A DNA stretch of 64,000 nucleotides. Origin: Pomacea canaliculata (Eukaryota; Mollusca; Gastropoda; Architaenioglossa; Ampullariidae). Positions 1-12,461 of the stretch are shown here, piece after piece. The number at the start of each line of letters is the position of its first letter. The stretch's first letter is position 1. Location: contig NC_037593.1 of NCBI RefSeq assembly GCF_003073045.1, positions 18,590,725 to 18,654,724 of the forward strand, read 5' to 3'. Both the position numbers and the translations under genes were made by a program. The notes beneath the pieces are model-generated. The model did not search any database. It was not told the DNA's origin and saw nothing but the letters and a program-made list of their open reading frames with translations.

Positions 1-3000
1 GTTAGCCATACAGCAAGATGGTCATTTTGTCATTTTCTCTCTCGCGGTCCCTCTACATTTCTCACCTGAAGTGTCTCAATGTCAAGCATTGTGCCAGGGT
101 AATCTTACCCAAGATATTCTCCTTCCCCCTCTGTACTGTTTTTTTAACTTTGAGGCCAAGGCTGCCACCCTTCCTTGCCCCAGTGGCCTAGGAAACAAGT
201 CAACCGTTCAAATTCCCACAAAGAGAAGGCGCTGGGTCTCTGACTGGCACCCCAGTGGCCCGCCAAAGTCGGTCGGCTTCCTTGTCAATGCCTCATTGTT
301 ATTGTTTACTTTAACATTGTGGTCTCGTGGTCTCAGTCTTTCCTTTTTAAGTAGTGAGTGACCCTTCAATCAATCAATCATTCATTCATTCAATCAGTCA
401 ATCAATCAATCAATCAATCAACAGAGACTCTATAGACGTTTCTCAGTCATTATCAGACACGATACCTTCCCAGTATTCTCCTGATGTCACTAACCTTACT
501 TTCTGAAGTCGTTACAGTTACATCTACAGTCATCGCCCTTTACTCCCGGAATGCAGCGACTGCTCCCATTGTTCTTCCTTCTACATCTTTGTGACTATTT
601 TGTGATTTTGTTCTACATCTTTGTTATTATTTTGTAATCTTGTTCTGCGCAATGAGTCCCGCTTTGGCTGAAATATTGAGCTTTATAAATTCCGACTTTT
701 TTATTATTATTATTGTTGTTGTTGTTATTATTATTATAATAAATTTTTTTATTAGACACTGTATCACCTTCGTTGTTATTTAAAAGCCAGAAAAGTCCGT
801 TGGACAGACGTACTCCTGTCGTCGCGATGAGCTGCCAAAGCAACAACAAATCTTCCTGTCTTTTCTCTGTGCTGTTTAGCCTTAAAAGCTTAGCAGCAAC
901 ATTGTAAAATGTTTCCCAAACGTTTATACACGAACTTTAAATAAGAAATAGTCAGAAACAAAATAGAAACTCACTTTTCCTCCAATAATCTCGCCGAGCG
1001 AATCGCGTGCAGCAATGTGCCAGGGTTCGGGGTTGTGAGTGGAATACAGGTGATCACCCAGCGTTCACTGTGTCCTCACCCACGTGACCTGTGCGTGCAC
1101 CAGTCGTGTGTACAAACCAACGGAAGTGACCTGCGACGGTTATCATTGCTTCCACTCTTCTGCCGAGCAAAACCAGTGTGAATGCTGGGACGGCAGTCAC
1201 GCACCAAGACGTCTTTGTTGCACATCATCGCATGTGTAGTAGACTGCGGAGGCTCTTCATGTGCCCAGACAATCAACGGCGGACTTTGGATTAAATCCGA
1301 CAGGTTTAAACTTTAAAAGCTTCGACTGAAGTTGATTTAAAAAAATGCAAGAGGTCCAAAAAAAATTCATTCGACAAACTGGTAAGTAGATCTTCTGCAG
1401 ACCAAAATTAAAGTTTTCAATTTAATTTTTCCATTTCAAATGTACATTTTTTTTGATAGAGGGTTAATTACCAGTATTGCAATTTTATTTTATGGCTACA
1501 GCTGACTGATGATAATAACTTTTTAAAACATAACATATGCAAGCTTGACGCATATTAATCAATGTAAAACCTATTTCTTCCTCATCTAGCTGCAAGCAAA
1601 ATTGACTATTTACTTACTCGCAGGTGTTCCCATTGAAACTCCTCACACAGACCAGTGGTACAAATAAGAAACTCCAAATTTTCAATTTATTTTTTCTATG
1701 TGTATTATTGTTAATAAAATATAAACACATTTAAAATGTACATTTTTCTTTTTTTTTTTGATAGATGATTAAGTACCAGTAGTACATTTTTATTTTATAG
1801 CTACAGCGGACTGATGATAATAACTTTTTAAAAAATAACATTATGCAAGCTTGATACATATTAATCAATGTAAAACCTATTTCTTCCAAGTAAAATTTAC
1901 TATTTATTTACTCGCAGGTGTTCCTATTGAAACTACTCAAACGTTTGTCATCCTCGATTCTTTTTAAGTCGTTTCGAGCACACACATCAATGGTACCATC
2001 TGTTGCTTTTAGTCTGGATAAACAATACTCTCTGTCAACCTGTAGTGACAGGTCAGTATACTATTGCAGTATGTTTCTAAAAGGCTGGATATCACCTCTA
2101 CTGTCGTACAAGCCCAAGTCCTATCCCTCACCTCTAACCCTGTCCTCTGTCCTTTAGCAGGTAATCTCGGACCCCTCTGTAAAATATACACAAACATTTA
2201 TCTGCTTAGGAACTTCCAGATTATGTACACTCCTTGTTGTCCCACCTCGGCACATTGATAAAGTTTACAGGTTGTCCTGAATATTTCATTACCAGTCTTA
2301 TGTCCATGATGTGTCTAACTTGAGACAAAAGCAAATATGAGCACAAGTAGAAGTATTTAATTAAAAAATAATTATAAGCTTGATAACATAGCAAATGCAT
2401 TCACCATCGAGTTACAGTAAAGCCGACCACATTCGTTAAAGACATAAAATAAACAAAAGCATTGAACACAACAGAAATCAGTAAAATAAACATTACACAT
2501 TAAATATCGAGCAGTTAGGCAGCAAGTGGGGTCGGCAATAACAGATGTCGTATACGGAATAATTTCCTCATTAATTTTGCGGTAATTAAAGGTGTAGTGG
2601 CAGGCTACTTTCTATGTTAATGTCGAGCCAAAGCCGACGCATGCGCAGTCAGGTTTGATGTTATTTCGAAAACTTCGTCTTGGCCTCGAAAAAGCAACGA
2701 GGCGTGACACACCCTGAATCTCCTGGCAAGCGTATCCCAGTGTCCGTAATCGAGATTGATAGCCAAGAAAAAAGTCACTTGAGCAGCAACCAAGCCAGTC
2801 ATTTTCATCTGCATACAGAGTCATTCACGCACAAAAATTTGTGGATAGCAGGACAAATCCCGATTTGAAGAAAGTTCGCACAGTGGGTGTGTAGACAAGT
2901 CCCGTCCATGTGAACACGACCCCTGGTGGTGTCAGAAATTAAAAATCATCCGAATGCTTTGTCATTCACCACAGCATCTTGACAGCATTTTGATGTGCCA

Positions 3001-3717
3001 TGCAAGGTTGACTCCACACAAAAGTTATTATACATCAGGGATCTCCTTACAACACCATTGAAACACTGGAGTGTTTTTATTTGTAAAAGATCTGAAGGTT
3101 CTTTTTCGCTCTAGTTTTTTTTTTATGGGGTGGGAGGCATTTTAACCTTTCAGGAAAGGTCAGAGGACTGGGTGTCAGGAGACAGGTGAAAGGTAAGTAA
3201 GGCGTTCACCCCATAACGGTGAAGGAACACATGATATGCACCATTTAACTCTGACACGATGAAGGTTTTTACCAGGGTAGTAGGCGTGGTGCGTGTGGAT
3301 ATGTGGCCGCCTGCGAGTATTTTCTTCGTGCGATGTTTTCGCTCTCACTCTTTTTAATAATCAATCCAACATGTTTACGACAATCGAACGATCCTTTTTA
3401 CAACCAAAATATTTCATCAAACATTATATAGAACGTTTTGCCTTTTTCTATAGAAGAGAGATGGGGAACCGTTTTCCATCCATTTTTTTAGGTTATTACA
3501 TCATTCCTGGGCCGTACAAAATAATCTACTTAAAAATGAGTCTGTTCTGTTTGGTCAAGCTCTAGTGTCACCATAGTATGTTAGCATCTTTGCAACATGT
3601 ACAACCCCAGTCTGCCTGACACTGCTGTCCTCCAGTCACCACCATCCGTCTTTGTGATCAGGTGCGCGAGCACTTTGCCCTGCCACTGCGACAGGCATTG
3701 CGAAACAAATATATGTT
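1..3717. other. non-coding stretch, no gene recognised
   Basis: No open frame here resembles a known protein or shows a coherent exon chain. It holds a TCAA/TCAT-type simple repeat at about 367-421, a TTA/TTG-rich repeat at about 700-745 and a local tandem duplication at about 1396-1940 (listed separately). The rest is AT-rich sequence in which I see nothing. Confidence 0.6.
1396..1940. repeat. two-unit tandem duplication of about 260-290 bp
   Basis: Two adjacent blocks, roughly 1396-1650 and 1651-1940, share the same order of words: a TTTTCAATTTA block, TGTACATTTTT, a GATAGA block, ACCAGTA, ATTTTATTTTAT, CTGATGATAATAACTTTTTAA, GCAAGCTTGA, ATTAATCAATGTAAAACC and TTACTCGCAGGTGTTCC. The units differ by scattered substitutions and small indels, so the duplication is not very recent. 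There is no coding potential. Confidence 0.75.
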
Positions 3718-3830
3718 CAGGGCTTCTGCTAAGGCTAAATTCTTTGGGGTCCCAAGGACCCCTTCTTCAGATTTCTAAGGGGTCCCAGGCTAACTCTAAG
3801 GAGTCCCTTTACAAAGTTGAAAAAACCCCA
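3718..3830 (+). mobile_element. truncated MITE (GGGGTCCC-rich family), left part only
   Basis: The block begins CAGGGCTTCTGCTAAGGC and continues with GGGGTCCC/AAGGGGTCCC motifs. It matches the first part of the complete copy at 31387-31561. The right inverted terminus is missing, so only the left end survives, just upstream of another element that starts at 3883. Confidence 0.6.
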
Positions 3831-3882
3831 ACAAATCAACTACTTTCTTCAACTGCCTTTCAGGCACACAAAGCACTGTAAT

Positions 3883-4598
3883 CAGTGTTCCCAGGTCCTT
3901 TTAAGTCCTTACATATTGAATTTTCGCCCTAAGGCCTTATAAGTCCTTATATTTGCCATGCGGTACTTACAAATTCTCACTCAGGTCCTTACATTTTGTC
4001 TGTGACCCTTACAAGTCCTTATATCGATAAAATATTACCACAAATTTATTTTCGGAGTCGACTTTGGCGCAAACTACCGACGATTTTTCGCCGCATGTTT
4101 GGTGTACACATCTGTACAACACTAGTTGCCCTTCCGTATTCGCACAAAACACTCTTTTTTCAAAAGGTCTTTAGAAACTTACTCTTTCTTGAACCTTGAT
4201 CTTCTAGTACTACTGTGCATAGCTCTATTTCTCTCTTGAGACATGAACTGACTTTTGTATTACACCAACGAATGGCTTTCAGGTTTTGCAATTATTATTA
4301 CTTAGATTTCTAGAAAACATGGAACATTAATGGTGTATGTTATCAGCGCGCTAAGGACACTTTTTAAGTTATCTAATCTAAATATGGCAGACAGGCATCA
4401 AAATTAACTCTTTGATTATTTATTACTAGAAATACATGTATTTGAGAACATAGAGAAGACCACAGATTCATAAATAATACATCTTTCCGACCATACAAGA
4501 GAAAAACTTAAGCATTGATGACTGTCACTCAGGTCCTTAGGAATGCATGAAAGGTCCTTATAAGGTCCTTGGCACCATCCCTGTCCCTGGGAACCCTG
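3883..4598. mobile_element. non-autonomous hAT-like element (AGGTCCTT-rich), 716 bp
   Basis: The left end reads CAGTGTTCCCAGG and the right end, read on the other strand, CAGGGTTCCCAGGG, so the ends are inverted repeats of the CAG..CTG type seen in hAT elements. Copies of AAGTCCTTA and AGGTCCTTA occur inside both ends as subterminal repeats. TGTAAT lies directly before the left end and directly after the right end, a plausible but imperfect target-site duplication. No transposase frame is present, so this is a deletion derivative or MITE. Confidence 0.6.
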
Positions 4599-5089
4599 TG
4601 TAATGTCTAGTCAGAAACGGCGAGATTTCCTTCTGTACAATTTTCTGGTTGTAGTTGGTGCAGTGAAAGTAGGTTAATAGTAATGATAATGGCCTTTTTA
4701 CAGTTCATGGCGTGTACAAAGTCTGTACACACGTCCTACAAACACAAACATGTTTGTACATGCACAAATAAGCTCATGAACCCAAACTAATTTTTTTTTC
4801 TTTTGCTCATCATTTTAAAAATCCATGAAAGAATAATGTCGGACTCTGTAGGCCTGAACTGTATACTGAGGTACACAGCAATGTCAACGAACACATTTTC
4901 TTGTATTTGTTGACTCGGATGTTTTTTTTCTGTCCCGCTTTCAGACGCAACCCTCTGGACGGGTTCCTTCCCTTAGACGACGATCCCACCTTTGTGGAGG
5001 CAGGTAGCCTCCCTTAGACCGCTTGTCGCATGCCCCGGTCTCTCTGACCTCTCAAAGGTTAAAGGCGCTCACTAGAAATCACTACGAAT

Positions 5090-5451
5090 CAGTGGCGTAG
5101 GAAGATGTTCGGCGTTGGGGGGGGGGGGGGGCAAACTCCCTGCTGACAGTGAACGGCGTTCGCACTCGCACATTTCGTAAAAAAGGATTGGGGGGGGGTG
5201 TACTAAACGCACGCACGATCTGATCGTCAGAGGTGTTAGAGCCTCCACTTGCCTCAGGCCCCGCTTTCGTGACGGTGATGACCGTCTCCTCTCTAAGTTC
5301 CCCTTCCTTTCTTCAGTTCTTTGCTCTTTGTGAGGAATTACGTCTCAAATATTGGGGGGGGGGGCAAAAGGATATTCCTGCCCCCCCCCCTGTATTTTCC
5401 TTGGGGGGGGGGGGCGGCTGCCCCCGCTGGCCCCTGGTTCCTACGCCACTG
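5090..5451. mobile_element. MITE with CAGTGGCGTAGGAA ends, 362 bp
   Basis: The left terminus CAGTGGCGTAGGAA is mirrored by TTCCTACGCCACTG at the right end. CGAAT stands immediately outside both ends (5085-5089 and 5452-5456), a 5-bp direct repeat that fits a target-site duplication or the remnant of a longer one. The interior holds several runs of G or C at about 5118-5131, 5353-5364, 5382-5391 and 5404-5414. A diverged relative lies at 42330-42450. It encodes nothing recognisable. Confidence 0.65.
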
Positions 5452-5484
5452 CGAATAGAGAATAAAGCATAAGATATTCCAGTG

Positions 5485-5850
5485 GTATTTTATGACGAAG
5501 ATGCACGAGAAATAGTATATTATTGTTTGTCTCTTAATTACACCTGGATTTGTCAACAATACAGGAAGTGCCGAAAATAGCGTCGACAGCATGATCTGAA
5601 TTTGAAGAAGAAATTAGATACAATCCTGGACACATAAAAAAAAACCAAAAAAAAAAAAATAACAACAACCCAGAAACAAAAAAAAAACAAAAAATAAATA
5701 AAAAAAAAAAAAAAAGCAAAAAACAAAAAACAAAACAAAAAACAAAACAAACAAACAAACAAAAAACAAAAAAACAAAAAAACAAAAAAACAAAAAAACA
5801 AAAAAACAAACAAAAAAACAACAACAAAACCTGATCAGGACACACTATGT
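5485..5850 (+). repeat. dispersed repeat followed by an A-rich tract
   Basis: About 95 bp from 5485 (CCAGTGGTATTTTATGACGA, then CACCTGGATTTGTCAA and GGAAGTG) match 21287-21385. Both copies are followed, after a spacer, by a long AAAC/poly-A-rich tract (here about 5635-5835). A shared body plus an A-rich tail suggests a retroposed repeat, but no promoter boxes or family could be recognised. Confidence 0.5.
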
Positions 5851-8720
5851 TCTGTTTCTGAATGCTCTCTTCGACACTAGGAGTTGTTTGTACTTTAGTG
5901 TCATTTCCTAAAGATGCTGGCTACAAAGGCCAGTGGATTAACTTTGTCCAGAGATCTGTATATACACGTCTCTGCTTCGTTCAAACGTTCCGCGCATGAG
6001 TACCTTATGTTGCGACATGCAACGTTCTCATGCATAATCATGTTAGCGAGGGTAGGAAGACATACGTCACAAAGGTCACCCACGTGACCAGCATTCAGGG
6101 TTCATGTTTCGCGCTTGAAAGGAAAACGCCGTTACAGTGTAACTGATCCCACTGGTAGTTACCCCTTTGGAAAATGGACTCAGTGCCATTTAGTGATTAA
6201 GTGGTGCGTAATAATAAAAACAAGCCGATTAAAAAAATATATAAAAACATTCTTAAGGACACATGTGTGACACATGACACAGCACACACACGCACTGACA
6301 TTTATCTGCTGCTGTACAGCTAAAGGTAAAAACGATTACAAATGTCTGATGCTTCTACATACAGGAATAGCACAACATTTGCTTGAAGTCAACGCAAGCA
6401 CATTGTCCTGCCAGGACATGTGTCATCGACAAAATGCTAAAAACATTTCCCACCATTTGATGATCACAATCTCTGTTTGACGCCAATAATCAGAAAGCAA
6501 ATATGGACAATGCTGTTTCAACTAGTCTTATCGTGGAGCAGGTGAACCAGCAAGACAAGAGATAACATTTGCTGGAGGCCCCACTTCTTTTAAAAATCTT
6601 TTTTATCATCTACATATTATTTTGTTTTGCCGTCGATGTTTGTTTAAGACCGGTAGTGCAGCATATCTTCCTTTAACTCCCCCTATTTCCCCAGGGGAGG
6701 TAGTTATGAAGCAAGTCGTTTCAGGGCACTAGGGAACTAAAGGAAAATTATTATTTTGTAGTAACATTGCAATTTTCAGTTCCAGTGGAGACTACTTCAT
6801 ATTTCCGTACCCCATGGCATCTTTGCCCCCCACTTTGTAACAACGGCTACAGGGGTTAAACATCATCTGCGGGGTCTTGACACCGTTTGATGACTTGGAA
6901 AGCAAGAAGCTTTTCCTGGAGTTTTCCACTTTTCCCCAGGGAAACGAGTTGTTTTTCTTCATAACTATGACCACAGTTGAGGCAGTTGTTGAAGAGCATG
7001 TGAACAAACTTCGTGGTGACAGTGAGTGGCGGGGGAAAACAATCATCGAATGATTAGTTGGCCAACTAGTGTCTACTTTTTAATTTCTCTCAATGAACTC
7101 CATCACAATCTCTCGACAGATCAACCCTTATTTTAAGCATGCACGAGAAGGCAGTTATTACAACTTGTCTCAATTGTTGTGGTAGCTGGGATAATAAAAA
7201 AATTGCTATCAGTCATGTTCAACATTGTCTTCCCCGTCTCAGACTCCATTCATTAAAATTATGCATCACTGAAACATGTGACTGAATTGTCTTTTTGTCT
7301 GGACTAGAGTTGTGTCACTACGGTAAAATTAATGTGAAATCTGTAAATATTGGCGATGTCACTGAGAAATTCAAACTTTTGAGGATTGCTGTATCAAACT
7401 AATATTTCAATTTGTCTTGTTTTCTAAAACTGACTGACTGGTGACATTTTTGGCGACGATTGTGTAGGAAATATGATTTATGTTGATCTATGTTTTTCAA
7501 TGTTTATTGTTATACTGTCAATGGTGTATAAATACTTCTTTTGGGAATAACAAACATCTTTCGTATTAACCCTGTAAATGCCTTTGAATTCACGAGACCC
7601 TGAAGTTGTATGATACTGATGTCCATGACTGGCTGCACCAATGTCCCTCCCAGTCATCCGACCATACTTATTGCCATCCCCTCCAGTGTTTTCTACAAAG
7701 TCTCATATTTCTGATATTTCTGAGAGGTTTTGTAGTTAAAATAAAGTTTCTGCTTAAAGTCTGAAATAAATCCTGGTGCTTTGATGACATGGTAATCAGT
7801 TATGTTACTTCTAATATAGTCTCTTGAAGGCAACATCCATGGAGAAGGCACACAGGGAAGAGATACTAACCCCGGTCTCCGAGCAGTCCCTAAAGGGCTT
7901 CTTGATTTTTCTTCAAAATATACTTTCTAAACTTCTCTCTCCTTTTAATTTAAGAATGACAAGACACACAAGAGTCTCTTTCTCCATCGGTTCGTCCCAG
8001 TCTCATCAGCCGAGGAATTTTTCTGTAGTCATGGATCTGAGTCACAGCCACCATGGATAAAACATGTGATTGCGAAAAATGTTTATCTATTGTTGTTATA
8101 GGTAATGAAAGCAGTACACAAAAGTTCGTATGTCACCTCTTTAGTATATTTAGTCACTCAACAACACACAAACATCAATTTTCTTTACGACTGCAATAAA
8201 ACTTGTCTGATGAAAACACTCCTTTCCACGCTTGCTTCTCACACACTTCATTAAAGTCGTTTTCCGTGCTGTTAAAACACGTTTATAAAATACAATTATT
8301 GCATCTGTCTATATACACACACAAATCTGACACAATTGTAAGATAAATTGTGAGATTTTATAGAAAGTTTTAAAGTATCGATAAATAATTTCCATTGCCT
8401 TTTCTTCCGCTTCTTTCAAATATTTCACACACTGATCACGCGACCACAGACAGGAATAAATATCACTAAAAATTGACATTAATAATGATGATGATGATAA
8501 TAATAATAGAAGAAAACTATAACAGAAAAGAGAGCTGCCACTTTGACCTGCTGTAGACAAGCCAGGTTTACTTTTCTGTAGACCACATAAACACTGGTCC
8601 GTAGATAACAGCGGTAGATGGTCTGATAAAATAAGTTTCTTCCTTTGTCACCGGGGAGACTATCACAGTCTGTCTGGTTTGAGAATGTGGTAGACATGTT
8701 CAAACCAGATATAGACGGAT
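5851..8720. other. non-coding stretch, no gene recognised
   Basis: No frame here has protein-like conservation that I can recognise. The block GGGAACTAAAGGAAAA near 6730 recurs near 60215, suggesting a small dispersed repeat. The 3' flank of the C1GALT1-like gene occupies the right end. Confidence 0.55.
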
Positions 8721-8726
8721 TTTAAT
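8721..8726 (-). promoter_or_regulatory. candidate poly(A) signal (ATTAAA) of the C1GALT1-like gene
   Basis: On the minus strand ATTAAA lies 36 bases after the stop codon at 8762. ATTAAA is the commonest variant of AATAAA. No better hexamer was seen close by. This is a motif match only. Confidence 0.35.
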
Positions 8727-8761
8727 CTGAGAAAGAACACCAGTGTCTTTGAGTCTGTGAA

Positions 8762-11309
8762 CTAGCTGTACGTATAGGAGATTCCAAAAGGCCGGAAGTG
8801 GTAGGTGTAGTAGTAGAGTAAGTGCATCTGCTGAGGTGAGATGTAGTGGAACGTGATGGCGTGCTCGTTAATGGCGTCCATGCCCTGCAACAGAAAGACA
8901 TTGAGCATGGTGGACAAAAGACAGAGCCTCGTCTCTAACACTACATTCCTTTCTTCAAGTTTCAAGACTAGATAATTTTTCAATTAAAAAAAATGGTCAG
9001 TAAAATTAGTTCTAGTTGGATGAAAAAAAATTCTTTTCAGACGTACGTTTACTCGAATGTGAGTATGTCTTTTAAAATACATTTTTTCCATCGGTCATTA
9101 TCACCAATCCCCTCATCATTGTACTTTGATTATTTGTGATGATCAACCATTCTGTCGTCTTCGTGAGATGACTAATCTGTAATTTCAATGCATCCTTCCC
9201 AACAACACATCATAGTTCAAACTTCAGGCCACAACAGTTATTTTCGCACCAAGACTGAGTGTACCAACTACAAAGCATCTCACCACTTTGTAGGAGTTGG
9301 CGTCGTACAGAATGTAGTCCACAGGCAGGCCCTTGATCACGTGACTCTCTGCGTCATACGGGTGGAAGTGGCTGCGCAGCTTGTTGTCGGTGGAGTTCAG
9401 GATGCTGACACCCAGCCGCTGCAGGCACCTCGCCATCTCCACGTCCTCGTAGATCGTCTCGTTGGTGCAGAAGGGTGGGCTGCTCTCTCGGGTGCCGAAG
9501 CGTCTGAGAGCTTCTTTGCTCAGCACATACCCGGCACCGCCGCTCTCAAAACTCTGATTTCACGAAAAAAATTCAAGCGAAGTCTTCATATGTGTGCTAG
9601 CTTTTTAGATAAAGATAAGGACTAAACTGTTTGACTGCTGAGTCTAATATTGGATTGTGTCTGTAACAACACTCGTTCAAACCAAGGCCGATAATCATTT
9701 TGCGTGTTGAGTTCGTTCCCCTTTTTACCTCTTGTATTATTCATTTCGTGAAAGGTCTTTCATCCTCTGTATCTTTTATTGACGAGACTTGCAACGGATA
9801 TTGGATTAGTTTACTATTGCGTTCTTCCTTTTTGTCTAGCGCGGACAAACACACAAACACACCGTACATCGTAGTAGTTGTAGGTTTGTGTGCCGAAGAC
9901 AATAGTAAGACAATAAGATGCCTATATTTTGAAGTGGTTTATATGCAAAAACAAACAATAGACATAAGCAAGGAAGAAATACAAATATTTACTATATTAA
10001 GTCGAGGTTCGTGAAAATGGCGACCAGTAAATACAGGCTCGCTTGCATTCTTGTCATACAGGAAGTGACGTAAATTTTCCATCACCACAAATGTGTCGTC
10101 GTCAACCTGAAACAGCATGCTCTATCACGTGATTGAAAGGACAATATACATTTGATGTTGAATTATTAAACGAAAGTAAAATGAGTCTGACGGGACTTAC
10201 GGATGTACTTCACTTGAATTTGTTTATTTGTGTCAATCATGTGTCAGTGATACACGGGACAATAAAGAATATAGTGTCTTTAAAACTTGTTTACCTTATA
10301 GTAACTACTGCAGGAACATTTGCAGAGAATATATTTTGGTTTGAAATGTCACACACACACACACACTTTTGCATATAACATGCCTATATAAATAATTGTG
10401 TGTGCGCTCAAGGGAAAAAAAATACAATTAAAATTTTTAATTTTCTACAATAGATAACACAATTACGAACTGTTGCGACATGGGGAAAATCTTCTAATCA
10501 CTTACCTTCATGAACCAGTCCGCCATATCGAAATAGTTCTCGTAAATATAGTCAAACGCCTGAGTTGTCTTCTCGAACAAATGCTCTCTCCCTTCTTCAA
10601 CGTCCAACTCTATGATGGGAATTTCAGTGTTGTTCTCAGAACTGAAGAAGAGCAGCAGGTCGCACCTGCTTCCCCAGGTGTTCTTCACGGCACGTGCCTT
10701 CTCCACAGTCTTTGGTGACGTCATGACCCATATTAACACTCGGACACGTTGCTTGAGTTTATCAGCAACGGACTCGTCGACTGAAACAAAAATACATTAA
10801 AGTGACATAAATACGGTGGAGTATAAAGGTAGGCAATGTCCCCATGTGTTCTTCACGGCACGTGTCTTATCTAACGACTTTGATGACGTAATGGGTTTCA
10901 TTAACACTCACACTCGTTGCTTAAGTAATTCAGAAATTAGCTTGTCGGACCTAGTAAGACATTTTAAATGTGTTCATCTCAGCAGAAAAGCATTAACAAA
11001 ATACAGGGATGGCATCGTTTCGTCTTTTGCAATATACCCACAAATACTCTTTGTAAATATATTTTTTAGTGTGAAATGTGCTCATCGAAGGAGTAAGAAG
11101 GCTGCTTTACCTGTTTCTCGAAAGATGTCGGAACTTTCTGAGCTGTTGATGACGTTGGCTGATTTATTGTTGCCTTCAGAGTTGATAAGGAATTTCTCCA
11201 CATATCTGACTGACTGACTGTAATCGACGTTATTAGACACAAAGACGACGACGATGATCATTACAGCAACCAACACAAGCTGATGTGATCTCCGCCTGCA
11301 AATCCGCAT
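8762..11309 (-). CDS. C1GALT1-like core-1 beta-1,3-galactosyltransferase
   Basis: The product should transfer Gal from UDP-Gal to GalNAc-Ser/Thr in the Golgi, making the core-1 (T antigen) O-glycan; family GT31. Coding exons, 5' to 3': 11309-11111, 10780-10506, 10106-9993, 9553-9284, 8884-8762. They join in frame to 326 aa; human C1GALT1 is about 363 aa. Residues about 11-25 form a signal anchor, followed by a stem with NKS and NSS sequons. Family landmarks are WVMTSP, the RCDLLLF cysteine, ADWFMKVDDDTFVV with its DxD metal site at 159-162, SGGAGYVLSKEAL, IYEDVEMARCL, HLIKG-like HVIKG, and ITFHY...YHFRPFG at the end. The start ATG lies just after an acceptor (TTTACAG), so a 5' untranslated exon is likely. 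The usual GxxCCSD motif before xxFHY is replaced by GMDAINEHA. The exon 3 donor (GTAAAT) was chosen by phase. A decayed copy of exon 2 lies in intron 1. Confidence 0.88.
10826..10940 (-). pseudogene. decayed duplicate of C1GALT1-like exon 2 inside intron 1
   Basis: The minus strand here repeats exon 2 around its first half: the blocks CTTAAGCAACG, GAGTGTTAATG, CATTACGTCATCAAAG and GCACGTGCCGTGAAGAACAC correspond to exon 2 at 10675-10760. The copy covers the segment equal to LKQRVRVLIWVMTSPKTVEKARAVKNTWG. It is interrupted by an in-frame stop and lacks the rest of the exon, so it is not usable coding sequence. It is a local partial duplication of this host gene. Confidence 0.75.
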
Positions 11310-11539
11310 TTCGCAGCTTGAAACTGTAAATAAACAAACAGTAAAAGTTGTGAAATATCATCCCGAAAGAGCTGTTTATGACAGGGATGGTGATTATAAT
11401 GATGATGAGAATGATGAGGAGGAGGAAGAGGACGACGATGACGACGGGTTCTTACAAAATAGTTGATAAACTTTAGCAGAAACCACTGAAGGGCAGACTT
11501 TAAATGGGCCTTCATAAACACACACAGACACCGTATTTT

Positions 11540-11540
<1 letters not shown>

Positions 11541-11599
<59 letters not shown>
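11541..11599. repeat. (CAA)n microsatellite
   Basis: About twenty uninterrupted CAA units. It produces a spurious polycysteine frame on the other strand. Confidence 0.95.
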
Positions 11600-11616
11600 C
11601 CTGTCTAATCTGGCGC

Positions 11617-11871
11617 TCACGTGTCTGTGCAACCTCAGTGTCTACATGTCTACAAGAAATGTCCCAATGTCCCATTCATTGGAGCGAAAGTTATTGCTTT
11701 TATGTTTCTTTCCTGTTTCCTGCTTTTTGTTGTTTTGGAAGAGCTGCGAAAACAATAAAATCATCGCAAGCTCCAACCGCAGCAGCAAAATCAATAAGCA
11801 AGAGAACGAGATAAGGAAGAAAAGAACAGATACATTAAAGAGATCGAAAGAAACAATAGGTTTAAGGGGGG

Positions 11872-11920
<49 letters not shown>

Positions 11921-12404
11921 AGGTACAAATATATATATAGGTAGATATATATGTTTTCGGATGGATTTATGTCTGCAACATTTTCTTCTTTTTTTTCTGA
12001 ATTATTTTATTTCTTCTTCTCTTGCTTAGAGTTTGGATGGGTGTGTCAGTGGTCTCGTTTTCAGACTTGATTCCTTTTTTTTCTGCGATTGTTCGGAGAG
12101 TTTTGATGTTGCGATGTCACATCAAGCACCGTGTGTATTGGGTACGAGTGTGATACAATCGACATTGTGCTTCTCCGGGTAGATTGATCTTGTAATGATC
12201 GTTTGCAGTAATTAGTTGAGTTGATGTTTCTGTCTGCGAGGGCTGGGCTACAACACCGGGGATCGTGCTCTGACCTTCCATACAAGTGTCATAAAAACTT
12301 TTCAGCTACATTTTTAAACATTTATTTACATTTTTAGGCAATATGTCTGCCTGCTTCTGTGTGTACATGTTTCTACAGGTGCATTTGATGCGAGTCCTAA
12401 ACTG
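11617..12404. other. non-coding stretch upstream of the C1GALT1-like gene
   Basis: It contains a (GA)n tract at about 11873-11916 and a TA-rich segment at 11928-11952. The 5' untranslated exon and promoter of the C1GALT1-like gene may lie here, but I could not place them. Confidence 0.5.
11873..11916. repeat. (GA)n microsatellite
   Basis: About 20 GA units after a run of G. Confidence 0.9.
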
Positions 12405-12461
12405 ATGTCCTCTCGCACCTGTATGTCAGTAAAGTGTTTAGAGTCGTATGATGCTGAAGAA

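Noticed and set aside
5534-5845. Phe-rich frames that look like membrane proteins
   Set aside because: They are translations of the A-rich tract on the reverse strand.
9188-9625. 145-codon plus-strand frame
   Set aside because: It is antisense to exon 4 of the C1GALT1-like gene, where the conserved motifs read on the minus strand.
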